Shown here piece after piece: positions 17,115 through 25,915 of a DNA stretch of 64,000 nt. Numbering within the stretch: position 1 is the first letter of the stretch; each line of letters begins with the position of its first letter. The translations under genes were made by a program, and so were the position numbers. This DNA is from Pseudomonas sp. Seg1 (GTDB taxonomy: Bacteria; Pseudomonadota; Gammaproteobacteria; Pseudomonadales; Pseudomonadaceae). Location: the NCBI RefSeq assembly GCF_018326005.1, contig NZ_AP021903.1, positions 3,505,501 to 3,569,500 on the forward strand, read 5' to 3'. Under the pieces are notes generated by a model, which searched no databases, was not told the DNA's origin, and was given only the letters and a program-made list of their open reading frames with translations.

Positions 17115-19475
17115 ATGCCCAAGCATAAAAATAAAACCGTACAACCTGACCCTGATTCGTCTCCATCCGCACTTTCCCGCTACTTGTTCCCCATCACCAT
17201 CGGCGTCCTCTTGGCCGCCGTGGCGGGCATCGGCTGGTTTCTGTTCAGCCCAGCTCCGCCGCCGATAAAACCAGTCCCGCTCAGCACGCCCGTCGCCCCG
17301 CCCGCGAAACCGCAGACGGTGATTGCGAGCCAACCGGCAACGATGGTCGATGAGCAACAGTGCCAGGGCTGCCACACCGAACAGGTCAAGGACTGGCAAG
17401 GCTCGCACCACCAGTTGGCGATGCAACCGGCGACGGCCGAAACGATGCTCGGCGACTTCAGTAACGTGACGTTCAACGCTGAAAAGGAAACCACGCGGTT
17501 TACGCGCAAGGGCGATGAGTTCTGGGTCAACACGCCCGGCATCGACGGCAAGAATGCCGACTTCAAAGTCGCCTACACCTTCGGCATCGCCCCGCTGCAG
17601 CAATACCTGATCGAAGTCGGCGAAGGACGCCTGCAAGCGCTCGGCGTTGCCTGGGATACCGAGAAGAACCGCTGGTTTCATCTGTATGCTGGCCAAGGCG
17701 TCAACTTCAAGAATCCGCTGCACTGGAGCAAGCCAAGCCAGAACGCCAACTTCATGTGCGTCGAGTGCCACACCACCGGTTACAAGCGCAATTTCGATGC
17801 GGCCAGCAACACGTTCAACAGTCAGTGGAACAGCCTCGGCGTTGGCTGTCAGGCCTGCCATGGCCCGGCATCAAATCATCTGGAATGGACGCAGAAAAAA
17901 ACCGACCTGATCCACGCCGGTTTCGATGTCAACCTCAAGGACAAGAACGCCACCGTAGAAATCGAAACCTGCGCCCGTTGCCACGCGCGCCGTGCGCCGC
18001 TGGGCGATGGCTACACCGTCGGCAAACGCCTGATGGACGATTACCTGCCGAGCACCCTCACCCGCGAGCTGTATGCACTGGACGGCAAGATCAAGGATGA
18101 AGTGTTCGAACACGGTTCATTCCTGCAAAGCAAGATGTTCGACAAGGGTGTGCGTTGCAGCAATTGCCACAACCCGCACAGCACCGAACTGAAAGCACCG
18201 GGCAACGCGGTGTGCCTGCAATGTCATAACACCGCCGGCAAGACCGCGGTCGAAGGGGTCGACGGCAAAGGCTTGCAAGCGAAGAACTACGACTCCATCG
18301 AACACACCCGTCACACCATGGGCCAACCCGGTTCGCAATGTGTCGATTGCCACATGCCCGGCAAGTTCTACATGGGCAATGACTTCCGGCATGACCACAG
18401 TTTCAGCATTCCCGATCCGGAACGTGCGCAAAAGCTTGGCACGCCGGACGCCTGTCTGACCTGTCATCAGGGCAAGGCTGGCGATAAGGTCACCGCGCAG
18501 TTCAAGTTGTGGAACGCCTCCACTGCCCCGCAAGCCCCGCGTTATGACGAAAGCCTGTGGCTGATCCGCAACGGCCATCCCGGCGCTGCCGACGCGTTGT
18601 ACGCGCAATTGCAGCGCAGCAATCTGCCAGCGATTCAGCGCGCCACGTTGCTCGCGGAACTGCCGCTGTACCCCAGTGAACAAGCGCTGAAACTGGCAAC
18701 CCAGGACCTGAAGAACCCGGCGCCGCAGGTACGAGAAAGTGCTGTGCGAGCGATCAGCGCGTTTCTGCCACCGCCGGAGCGGGCGCTGTTGTTGTCGCCG
18801 CTGTTGGCTGACCCGGTGAAAGCCGTGCGCATTGTCGCGGCCAGAGATCTGCTGAGTGTCGCGCACAACAATACGTTGGGTGCAGCGCAAGCCAACTGGG
18901 ACACGGCGATCGCCGAGTACGAAACGGTGCAGAAGAGTCTGGCGGAACGCGCCGAGGCCAATCTGAACCTGGCGATGCTCTATCAGGCCAGTGGTCGCAG
19001 TTCGGAGGTTGAAGGTCTGCTGCGCAGCGCCCTGAAACGCGACCCGGATTTCTACCCGGCGCTGGTGACGCTGGTGCAATGGCTGGAGGCCAATGGGCGT
19101 GGTCAGGAAGCACAACAGCTGCTCAACGACAGTCTCAAGCAGCATCCGGACGCGGCCCTGTTGCAGCACACCCGCGGCCTGTCGCTGATCCGCGCCGGCA
19201 AAACCGCCGAGGCCATGACTGCCCTGCACAAAGCTGCGCAACTGGAGCCGCAGAACGCGCAATACGGGTATGTGCTGGCGGTGGCGCTGCACGACAGTGG
19301 CAAGGTTGATGAGGCGTGTGAGGTGCTGGAGGGACTGCTCAAGGTGCAACCGGCGAATCGCAATGCGCGGCTGTCGTTGATGCAGTATTACCTTGAGAAC
19401 GGCAAGGAGCCGAAGGCGCAAGTGCTGCTGCAGGGCTGGAAGAAAATGAACATGGGCGATCCCGCCCTGAAGTAA
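17115..19475 (+). CDS. Octahaem cytochrome c with C-terminal TPR repeats
   Basis: A 786-residue protein anchored by one N-terminal membrane segment (about residues 20-44). Eight CXXCH haem-binding motifs follow: CQGCH, CVECH, CQACH, CARCH, CSNCH, CLQCH, CVDCH and CLTCH, between about residues 80 and 455. The last third is made of HEAT/TPR-like helices (AEANLNLAMLYQASGRSSEVEGLL, AGKTAEAMTALHKAAQLEPQ). The layout is that of multihaem cytochrome c554-type proteins with tetratricopeptide repeats, acting in the periplasm as electron carrier or reductase. It stands alone, with no obvious redox partner next to it. Maturation would need the general cytochrome c system. Confidence 0.9.
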   Translation: MPKHKNKTVQPDPDSSPSALSRYLFPITIGVLLAAVAGIGWFLFSPAPPPIKPVPLSTPVAPPAKPQTVIASQPATMVDEQQCQGCHTEQVKDWQGSHHQLAMQPATAETMLGDFSNVTFNAEKETTRFTRKGDEFWVNTPGIDGKNADFKVAYTFGIAPLQQYLIEVGEGRLQALGVAWDTEKNRWFHLYAGQGVNFKNPLHWSKPSQNANFMCVECHTTGYKRNFDAASNTFNSQWNSLGVGCQACHGPASNHLEWTQKKTDLIHAGFDVNLKDKNATVEIETCARCHARRAPLGDGYTVGKRLMDDYLPSTLTRELYALDGKIKDEVFEHGSFLQSKMFDKGVRCSNCHNPHSTELKAPGNAVCLQCHNTAGKTAVEGVDGKGLQAKNYDSIEHTRHTMGQPGSQCVDCHMPGKFYMGNDFRHDHSFSIPDPERAQKLGTPDACLTCHQGKAGDKVTAQFKLWNASTAPQAPRYDESLWLIRNGHPGAADALYAQLQRSNLPAIQRATLLAELPLYPSEQALKLATQDLKNPAPQVRESAVRAISAFLPPPERALLLSPLLADPVKAVRIVAARDLLSVAHNNTLGAAQANWDTAIAEYETVQKSLAERAEANLNLAMLYQASGRSSEVEGLLRSALKRDPDFYPALVTLVQWLEANGRGQEAQQLLNDSLKQHPDAALLQHTRGLSLIRAGKTAEAMTALHKAAQLEPQNAQYGYVLAVALHDSGKVDEACEVLEGLLKVQPANRNARLSLMQYYLENGKEPKAQVLLQGWKKMNMGDPALK

Positions 19476-19484
19476 TCCACTACC

Positions 19485-19525
19485 CCCTATAGGAGCTGCC
19501 GCAGCCTGCGGCAGCTCCTATAGGG
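19485..19525. terminator. Long palindrome between convergent genes, likely bidirectional terminator
   Basis: Two 19-bp arms (CCCTATAGGAGCTGCCGCA and its exact inverse) are separated by 3 nt. The element sits 9 bp after the cytochrome stop and 8 bp before the stop of the opposing gene. It belongs to the GCAGCCTGCGGC REP class and could stop transcription or protect 3' ends from both sides. The run of T is weak. Confidence 0.7.
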
Positions 19526-19533
19526 TTCAGGTT

Positions 19534-20505
19534 TTACCAGGAAGATTCGCCGCTGCGCAGGGCGATTTCGCGTCGGCTGTGGATGCGCATCGCCTTGATC
19601 AGCGACACCGTCCCGACCATCAGAATCGCCGCGCCAAACAGGAAGTCGATGTTGTATAGCTGGAAGTCCTGCACCGGCCCGATCAACAACCCTCGCACCA
19701 CGGCAACGCCGACCAGCGTGGCCAGGAAGTCGATCCCAGGCGCGTCACGATAGAACACCAGCATCAACGGCAGGCACAGCACCAGCAGAAGCATCAGCAC
19801 GACCACCTTGAACGAACCTTTGCGCTCGACGCTGAACGCGCATTCGTGCGGGCCGTAGGCCTTGTAGTCTTCGTCGCGGATCATCGAGGTTTTTTCGTTG
19901 ATGTAGTCGACGCGGTTGTACTTCTGGATCGGTGTGAAGGTATTGGACATCTCCATCAGCGTGGTGATGTTCTTGAAGCGCAGGTCGATGCGTTCGCTGC
20001 CCTTGAGGTAATAGAGCACCGGTTTATAGCCATAACGGTAGGTATCGAACGGGAATTCGCTGACCTGGCCCTGAACGCCGATCGGGCGTGGCTCCAGTTC
20101 CGCGTAAGCACTTTTGTTGGTGGCCGAGAGGTTGCGGCTCAGTGGCTGCACCTTGACCTGTTCAAGGAAGATCGGCGTGGCGCCGTAGGTCCACTGCAAC
20201 GGTTCCAGACGCAGGCGCAGTTCGTTGCGGCTCAGGTCATAACGGTTGAACGTGCGTTCGGAAACCACCAGCGAACCGCTGAGCATGAACTCGCCGCGCA
20301 GGTTGTTGGTGACGCGCAAGGTCAACTGATCCTTGCCCAGCAACGCCGCTTCGTTGGTCGGCGGAGTGCCGCACCACGCTGTGCTTTCGCCCGCACCGCC
20401 GAGTTGGCCGTCGCGGTTTTCCTTGAATACATAAAAGTAACTGGCCCACAGCGTCAGCAGCAAAAGAAACGCTGTGAGGCCGAGGATTTTCTTGCCCGGA
20501 CTCAC
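19534..20505 (-). CDS. Conserved inner-membrane protein, function unknown
   Basis: A 323-residue protein starting with GTG, preceded by GGGAG. It has one membrane segment at residues 8-27, a large hydrophilic part of about 200 residues facing the periplasm, and two or three membrane helices near the C-terminus (VVLMLLLVLCLPLMLVFY, VVRGLLIGPVQ, FGAAILMVGTVSLIKAM). The topology suggests a periplasmic sensing or binding domain held between membrane anchors. The soluble part has strand-rich stretches and no catalytic motif that I recognise. It is convergent with the cytochrome gene and isolated upstream by a REP-like region. Confidence 0.7.
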   Translation of the reverse strand: MSPGKKILGLTAFLLLLTLWASYFYVFKENRDGQLGGAGESTAWCGTPPTNEAALLGKDQLTLRVTNNLRGEFMLSGSLVVSERTFNRYDLSRNELRLRLEPLQWTYGATPIFLEQVKVQPLSRNLSATNKSAYAELEPRPIGVQGQVSEFPFDTYRYGYKPVLYYLKGSERIDLRFKNITTLMEMSNTFTPIQKYNRVDYINEKTSMIRDEDYKAYGPHECAFSVERKGSFKVVVLMLLLVLCLPLMLVFYRDAPGIDFLATLVGVAVVRGLLIGPVQDFQLYNIDFLFGAAILMVGTVSLIKAMRIHSRREIALRSGESSW

Positions 20506-20647
20506 TGATCAGACTCCCTTCTTCGGTTCCATCGTCCAGCCGAAAACCCGCTGGCGACGGCGACTCTAACAAAAGGCCATCATCGACCCAAGGGAAAATG
20601 CCTGATCGGCGAAGGTTGTAAGGGTTTCCCCTGCATGCGTAACACCC

Positions 20648-20796
20648 TGTGGCGAGGGGATTTATCCCCGATCGGCTGCGCAGCAGTCGCAAACCCGGCG
20701 GACGCGGTTGAGCTGCGAGAGCCAATTGGCATGTTCAGGGGCCGCTGCGCAGCCCATCGGGGCGGTGCGACGTTTCGCTAAATCCCCTCACCACAA
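20648..20796. repeat. REP-like palindromic element
   Basis: The outer arms TGTGGCGAGGGGATTTA and TAAATCCCCTCACCACA are imperfect inverted repeats, with shorter GC-rich palindromes (GGCTGCGCAGC-type) inside. It fills most of the 322-bp gap between the membrane protein gene and the DUF934 gene. Nothing else is evident in that gap. Confidence 0.75.
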
Positions 20797-20827
20797 CGTT
20801 ACACACCAGAGGGAGTAAATCCCGTAC

Positions 20828-21307
20828 TCAGCGTCGGCGGAATAGCGGACGTGGTTCGATGACTGAGCGGCCGTACAGCACGCTCATTCCCGCCAACCCC
20901 TTCAGCGCATCCTCAGCCGATTTGTCCTCGCGCACGGCAAAACTGTCGAAGCCACACTGGCGCATGTGGCTGAGTTGATCGCGCAGCACATCGCCAATCG
21001 CGCGCAACTCCCCTGTCCAGCCGAAACGACTGCGCAGCAAATACGCCTGACTGTAAGCGCGGCCGTCGCGAAAACTCGGGAAGTCGAGGGCAATCAGGGG
21101 CAGCGAGGCCAACCACGGAATAAGGCTTTCGACTTCATCGTCCGGCCCCAACCACACAGCGTGGGTCGACGGCGCTTCCAGCCAGTGAGCCAGCGGCAGA
21201 ATCAAAAGTCCTGCGGGGCGCGGCGTTGATGGTTCACGAATCAATGTCCACGGATCATCCGCCACCATCCGCGCTACGCCCTGCTCCAGCCGCAGCAGAT
21301 TATTCAT
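20828..21307 (-). CDS. DUF934 protein, sulfite-reduction accessory
   Basis: A 159-residue cytoplasmic protein of the DUF934 family, which is found next to the nitrite/sulfite reductase gene cysI in many proteobacteria and is presumed to help sulfite reduction. The start overlaps the cysI stop (ATGA), so the two genes are translationally coupled. Visible features are the segment ALDFPSFRDGRAYSQAYLLR and the later QLSHMRQCGFDSF, both typical of the family. No metal-binding motif stands out. The reaction it supports has not been defined by anything in this sequence. Confidence 0.88.
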   Translation of the reverse strand: MNNLLRLEQGVARMVADDPWTLIREPSTPRPAGLLILPLAHWLEAPSTHAVWLGPDDEVESLIPWLASLPLIALDFPSFRDGRAYSQAYLLRSRFGWTGELRAIGDVLRDQLSHMRQCGFDSFAVREDKSAEDALKGLAGMSVLYGRSVIEPRPLFRRR

Positions 21308-22977
21308 GCCGAGACCTCCAGTGCTTTCGGATACACCCGCTCCTTGAACGGTTCCAGGCCAATCCGCGCCAAGGTATCGACAAACAACTCCTCACTCTCG
21401 CGGTAGCGCACAAAGGTGCCGATGATCCGCTCGATGACCTGCGGTACTTCGGCCGCGCTGAACGACGGACCAATGACTTTGCCCAGTGCGCTGTGCTTGC
21501 CCTGCGCGCCGCCGAGGGTGATCTGGTACCACTCGCTGCCGTTCTTGTCGACGCCAAGGATGCCGATATTGCCGATGTGGTGATGGCCGCAGGCATTCAT
21601 GCAGCCGGAGATGTTCAGGCTGATGTCGCCCAGATCGTGCAGATAGTCGAGGTTGTCGAAACGCGCCTGAATCGCTTGGGCAATCGGGATCGATTTGGCA
21701 TTGGCCAGCGCGCAGAAGTCGCCGCCAGGGCAGGCAATGATGTCGGTCAGCAAGCCAACGTTGGCGCTGCCCAGATTTCGCTCGCACGCCAGTTGCCACA
21801 AGGCATACAGATCGGCTTTCGGCACATCCGGCAGGACGATGTTCTGTTCATGGGCAATGCGGATCTCGCCGAAGCCGAAACGCTCCGACCAGTCGGCGAC
21901 TGCCAGCATCTGCAACCCGGTGACGTCGCCCGGCGGCGATACCCCGCCCGGCTTGGTCGACAGGACCACGCTGGTGTAACCCGGCACCTTGTGCGGCTGC
22001 ACGTTGCGCGCCACCCAACGGGCGAACGCCGGGCTCTCGGCGAGGCGCGTGCCGAAGTCCAGATCGGTATCCGGCAACGTCCGATAGGTCGGCGGAACGA
22101 AGGCGCTGGCAACCCGCTGATATTCGCCATCGGTGAGCTGCGCCGGACCGTCCTTGAGGTGCTGCCATTCTTCTTCCACTTCTTTGGCAAACGCCTCAAT
22201 GCCCAACGCCTTGACCAGAATCTTGATCCGCGCCTTGTACTTGTTGTCGCGCCGGCCGTGGCGGTTGTAGACCCGCAGCACCGCTTCGACATACGACAAC
22301 AGATGCTGCCACGGCAGCCCTTCGCGAATCTGCAAACCGAGGATCGGCGTGCGCCCCAATCCGCCACCGACGATCACTCGCAGGAGCATCTGGCCGTCGC
22401 GGCCGGGGTAAAGGTACAGGCCAATGTCGTGCATCATGATCGCCGCGCGATCCTGCTTCGCCGAGCAGATGGCGATCTTGAATTTGCGTGGCAGGAAGAG
22501 GAATTCCGGGTTGATCGTCGACCACTGCCGCAGGATCTCCGCCAGCGGTCGCGGGTCGATCATCTCGTCCGCCGCGACGCCGGCAAACGCTTCGGTGGTG
22601 ATATTGCGCACGCAGTTGCCGGAGGTCTGGATCGCATGCATGTTGACCTGGGCCAGACGTTCGAGAATGTCCGGCACCTCCGCGAGTTCGATCCAGTTGA
22701 ACTGCATGTTCTGCCGCGTGGTGAAGTGGCCGTAGCCACGGTCGTAATCAGCGGCGATGCTCGCAAGGGTGCGCATCTGTTCGGCGCTTAGCGTGCCGTA
22801 GGGAATCGCTACGCGCAGCATGTACGCATGCTTTTGCATGTACAGGCCGTTTTGCAGACGCAGCGGCAGAAACTCTTCTTCGCTCAATTCCCCGGCCATG
22901 AAACGCTCGACCTGATCGCGAAACTGCGCAACGCGCTCAAACACCAGTGCGCGGTCGTAATCATCGTATTGGTACAT
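21304..22977 (-). CDS. cysI: Nitrite/sulfite reductase haemoprotein
   Basis: A 557-residue enzyme of the siroheme and [4Fe-4S] sulfite reductase family, catalysing six-electron reduction of sulfite to sulfide for cysteine synthesis. The cluster ligands appear as CPGGDFC (C-X5-C) and, about 40 residues on, CMNAC (C-X3-C) followed by GHHHIGNIGILG. The N-terminal ferredoxin-like half includes the conserved FTTRQNMQFNW. The neighbourhood (DUF934 after it, divergent orphan ccoN) matches the P. aeruginosa PA4129-PA4134 region as I recall it, where this gene is also called nirA. Upstream lies a REP pair. A Cys- or sulfur-responsive promoter is plausible but not visible. Confidence 0.93.
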   Translation of the reverse strand: MYQYDDYDRALVFERVAQFRDQVERFMAGELSEEEFLPLRLQNGLYMQKHAYMLRVAIPYGTLSAEQMRTLASIAADYDRGYGHFTTRQNMQFNWIELAEVPDILERLAQVNMHAIQTSGNCVRNITTEAFAGVAADEMIDPRPLAEILRQWSTINPEFLFLPRKFKIAICSAKQDRAAIMMHDIGLYLYPGRDGQMLLRVIVGGGLGRTPILGLQIREGLPWQHLLSYVEAVLRVYNRHGRRDNKYKARIKILVKALGIEAFAKEVEEEWQHLKDGPAQLTDGEYQRVASAFVPPTYRTLPDTDLDFGTRLAESPAFARWVARNVQPHKVPGYTSVVLSTKPGGVSPPGDVTGLQMLAVADWSERFGFGEIRIAHEQNIVLPDVPKADLYALWQLACERNLGSANVGLLTDIIACPGGDFCALANAKSIPIAQAIQARFDNLDYLHDLGDISLNISGCMNACGHHHIGNIGILGVDKNGSEWYQITLGGAQGKHSALGKVIGPSFSAAEVPQVIERIIGTFVRYRESEELFVDTLARIGLEPFKERVYPKALEVSA

Positions 22978-23010
22978 GCAACTGCCACCTCATCAGGACG
23001 CACACAATTC

Positions 23011-23102
23011 CTGTAGGAGTGAGCCTGCTCGCGATTGCGGTGTGTCAGTCGACATCTCTGTTGTCTGACACACCGCAATCGCGAGCAGGCTCACTCCTAC
23101 AG
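23011..23102. repeat. REP inverted pair between cysI and ccoN
   Basis: Arms with CTGTAGGAGTGAGCCTGCTC and its exact inverse bracket a second perfect inverted repeat (GCGGTGTGTCAG / CTGACACACCGC). It is about 33 bp before the cysI start and 220 bp before ccoN, in the 347-bp divergent gap. The rest of that gap should hold the two promoters. I found no convincing ANR box in it. Confidence 0.95.
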
Positions 23103-23324
23103 ATTTTGCGAGGACTATGGCACTACGGCGCAGCACGCAACAGATTCACCTGAAACGATAAAAACCGTATCAGGACGCGGCAGAACGCCGCAGGCAGCAC
23201 CTCAATCTGATCCGCATAAATGAAAGATTCCTGAGCCTGTTTTGTTTCCGGTGGGGTTTCTACAGTGCAACCCATGCCAGACCGGGTGGCCTGGCAAGAC
23301 TTTGCAACCGTGGATGAACTGACC

Positions 23325-24752
23325 ATGAGCACAGCAACAATCGGACAGGCTTATAACTACAAGGTCGTCCGCCAATTCGTTATCGCGACGGTTTTCTGGG
23401 GTGTCGTGGGCATGGCGATGGGGGTATGGATCGCCTCGCAACTGGTATGGCCGGAGATGAATCTGGACTTGCCGTGGACCACCTTCGGTCGCTTGCGGCC
23501 CTTGCACACCAGCCTGGTGATTTTCGGCTTTGCCGGCAGCGCGCAATTCGCCGCCAGTTACTACGCGGTGCAGCGCACCTGCCAGGTGCGGCTGTACTCG
23601 GACAAACTTGCCGCGTTCACCTTCTGGGGCTGGCAATCGGTGATCGTGATCATGCTGATCACCCTGCCGATGGGCTACACCACCACCAAGGAATACGCCG
23701 AGATCGAATTCTCCGGCGCCGTGTGGATGGCTGTGGTCTGGGTCGCTTACGCCATCGTGTTTTTCACCACCGTGGTGCAGCGCAAGACCAAACACATCTA
23801 CGTCGGCAACTGGTTTTTCGGCGCGTTCATTCTGGTGATCGCCATGTTGCACGTGGTCAATCACCTATCGATTCCGGTGGACTGGTTCAAGTCGTATCCG
23901 GTGTATTCCGGCGCCACCGACGCCATGGTGCAGTGGTGGTACGGACATAACGCGGTGGGCTTCTTCCTGACCACCGGGTTCCTCGGGATGATGTATTACT
24001 TCGTGCCGAAACAGGTGAACCGGCCGGTGTATTCGTACCGGTTGTCGATCGTGCATTTCTGGGCGCTGATCACCCTGTACATCTGGGCCGGCCCGCACCA
24101 TTTGCACTACACCGCGCTGCCGGACTGGGCGCAATCGCTGGGCATGGCGATGTCGCTGATCCTGCTGGCGCCGAGCTGGGGCGGCATGATCAACGGCATG
24201 ATGACCTTGTCCGGCGCCTGGCATAAATTGCGCACCGACCCGATCCTGCGCTTCCTCGTGCTGTCGCTGGCGTTCTACGGCATGTCTACGTTCGAGGGGC
24301 CGATGATGGCGATCAAGACCGTCAACGCCCTCTCCCACTACACCGACTGGACCATCGGCCACGTCCACGCCGGCGCGCTCGGCTGGGTGGCGATGATCAC
24401 CTTCGGCGCGACCTATCACATGGTGCCCAAGGTCTTTGGCCGCGAGCAGATGTACAGCACGCCGCTGATCAACCTGCACTTCTGGCTGGCGACCATTGGC
24501 ACGGTGCTCTACATCGCCTCGATGTGGGTCAACGGCATCACCCAAGGCCTGATGTGGCGGGCGATCAACGAAGACGGCACGCTGACTTACTCGTTTGTCG
24601 AGGCACTGCAGGCCAGTCATCCGGGGTTCATCGTGCGTTTTGCCGGCGGGGTGTTCTTCCTCAGCGGCATGTTGCTGATGGCTTACAACGTCTGGCGCAC
24701 AGTGCGCGTCGCGGATGTGGCCATCGCCCACCGTGAAGCGCAGATCGCCTGA
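23325..24752 (+). CDS. ccoN: Orphan cbb3 oxidase catalytic subunit, CcoN4-like
   Basis: A 475-residue subunit I of cbb3-type cytochrome c oxidase with about twelve membrane helices. Haem and copper ligands lie in recognisable blocks: [37 protein letters not shown] and [10 protein letters not shown]. No ccoO, ccoQ or ccoP gene follows, so it must assemble with subunits encoded elsewhere. The location beside cysI and DUF934 matches the orphan ccoN4 of P. aeruginosa, an isoform linked by published work to cyanide tolerance and phenazine-dependent respiration. I took the ATG at 23325 (MSTAT), the usual CcoN start, over the upstream GTG at 23265. Confidence 0.92.
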   Translation: MSTATIGQAYNYKVVRQFVIATVFWGVVGMAMGVWIASQLVWPEMNLDLPWTTFGRLRPLHTSLVIFGFAGSAQFAASYYAVQRTCQVRLYSDKLAAFTFWGWQSVIVIMLITLPMGYTTTKEYAEIEFSGAVWMAVVWVAYAIVFFTTVVQRKTKHIYVGNWFFGAFILVIAMLHVVNHLSIPVDWFKSYPVYSGATDAMVQWWYGHNAVGFFLTTGFLGMMYYFVPKQVNRPVYSYRLSIVHFWALITLYIWAGPHHLHYTALPDWAQSLGMAMSLILLAPSWGGMINGMMTLSGAWHKLRTDPILRFLVLSLAFYGMSTFEGPMMAIKTVNALSHYTDWTIGHVHAGALGWVAMITFGATYHMVPKVFGREQMYSTPLINLHFWLATIGTVLYIASMWVNGITQGLMWRAINEDGTLTYSFVEALQASHPGFIVRFAGGVFFLSGMLLMAYNVWRTVRVADVAIAHREAQIA

Positions 24753-24770
24753 GACAGGGAGCCGGTTAAT

Positions 24771-24989
24771 ATGGATATTTTCTTCAATGTGTTGGGGGTG
24801 GTTTTTCTGTGGCTGGCGGTGGAGTACTGCCTGCGGCGGGAGACCGCGCAGAGTCTGGAGGATGCGAGCATGGTGCCGTTTGCCGATGATCCGGAGGTGG
24901 CGCGGCGGGTTGAGCTGGCCACGGGTAAAACCGTGAAGGCTGTGGCGCCGGAGGTGGCGAAACCGGGGTGGGTCAACCTGGATATGTGA
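24771..24989 (+). CDS. Small single-helix membrane protein paired with orphan ccoN
   Basis: A 72-residue protein with one N-terminal membrane segment (residues 3-20, IFFNVLGVVFLWLAVEYCL) and a charged tail ending GWVNLDM. It follows ccoN by 18 bp, and a similarly placed small gene occurs at the P. aeruginosa ccoN4 locus as I recall it. Size and topology recall CcoQ or CcoM, small subunits that stabilise cbb3 oxidases, but the sequence is not clearly CcoQ. A dedicated assembly or stability factor for this oxidase isoform is a reasonable inference. Confidence 0.75.
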   Translation: MDIFFNVLGVVFLWLAVEYCLRRETAQSLEDASMVPFADDPEVARRVELATGKTVKAVAPEVAKPGWVNLDM

Positions 24990-25009
24990 GGGGTGTCAGT
25001 TGAGTGGCC

Positions 25010-25219
25010 CTCACTCTAGCCCTCTCCCAGAGGGAGAGGGCACTGACCGTGGTGTACTTTCGAGGTACACCGACCCGAGAAACCGAGTCGGGTTCAGGTT
25101 CTGGAAATCACGAAGGTCTGCTCCCTTGAATTTCGAGCCAGACTCAGGCTTTGAAAACCACGAAGATCAGCTCCCTTTCCCCCTCTCCCCCTTGGGGGAG
25201 AGGGTTGGGGTGAGGGGGT
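25010..25219. repeat. MITE-like intergenic repeat with CCCTCTCCC terminal inverted repeats
   Basis: The ends CCCTCACTCTAGCCCTCTCC and GGAGAGGGTTGGGGTGAGGG are imperfect inverted repeats, and further short palindromes and a roughly 40-bp internal direct repeat (ATCACGAAGGTCTGCTCCCTT versus ACCACGAAGATCAGCTCCCTT) lie between. A short open frame crosses it but has no coding character. It fills the gap between the small ccoN partner gene and the next minus-strand gene. Confidence 0.8.
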
Positions 25220-25231
25220 AAGTTCTTGATC

Positions 25232-25723
25232 TTAATTACGGTCGCGAGGAATCAGGCTCTGCAGTTGCTGCGCCAGAAAATCCGCATCAAACACAAAGGT
25301 ATCCGGATCCTTCAGCCCATTGGTCTTGCGCCACTGCCACTCGCCGTTCGGCAACCCCACCAGCGAAATACTGCCGTAGCGCGCCGCCGTCAGGCCCATC
25401 ACCGCCAGCGAAATCTGGCCCGCGCTGCCCATCACGTCGGGCACGAACTCCACCGGTTTGCCGGCGATCACGATGCTCAGCTTTTCAGTCTTGAAGGTCG
25501 AAGTCTCTACCGGGGTGCTCGGGCCGAAAGCGACATACGCCTCGCGGCTCACTTCCAGCAGATTCGGTGCCTGCACCGGCTCCAGCCATTGCTGGATATG
25601 GCTGAACAGTTCGCTGATGCGGGTTGCCCAGGTCTGTGACTGCGTTTCGAACAATTGCTTCTTGTGCGCTTCACTCTCGGCATAGTGACGAAGCATTTCG
25701 CCCAGCTGTTGTACGTCGTTCAT
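25232..25723 (-). CDS. Conserved hypothetical protein
   Basis: A 163-residue cytoplasmic protein without signal peptide or membrane segment. The first 50 residues look helical and charged (QQLGEMLRHYAESEAHKKQL, then WATRISELFSHIQQWLEP). The rest is strand-rich, with ISLVGLPNGEWQWRK near the end. I used the ATG at 25723, since the longer open frame starts with a basic stretch of no protein character. I do not recognise a named family; it looks like a conserved Pseudomonas protein. It is divergent from the racemase gene. Confidence 0.7.
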   Translation of the reverse strand: MNDVQQLGEMLRHYAESEAHKKQLFETQSQTWATRISELFSHIQQWLEPVQAPNLLEVSREAYVAFGPSTPVETSTFKTEKLSIVIAGKPVEFVPDVMGSAGQISLAVMGLTAARYGSISLVGLPNGEWQWRKTNGLKDPDTFVFDADFLAQQLQSLIPRDRN

Positions 25724-25915
25724 CGGTACGTTCCTCGGTGAGCCTGCGTTCTCCGATAGTGACAGATCGAAGCGCCGGCGTACGTTAAACCTCAGAACCC
25801 GGCACCGGGACACTTTGCAAAAGGATCAACGGTACAGTTTGCCTGGCACTGGCATGCGCTTGCGAACAAATGGACACTCTGCCCAAGCCCAACCTTCATC
25901 ACCAAGGGAAGTCCA

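Noticed and set aside
21226..22791. Open frame of 521 codons opposite cysI
   Set aside because: Shadow of cysI, whose iron-sulfur motifs are unmistakable on the minus strand.
23150..23320. ANR (anaerobic) box before ccoN
   Set aside because: No TTGAT-N4-ATCAA-like sequence with acceptable match was found in the gap.
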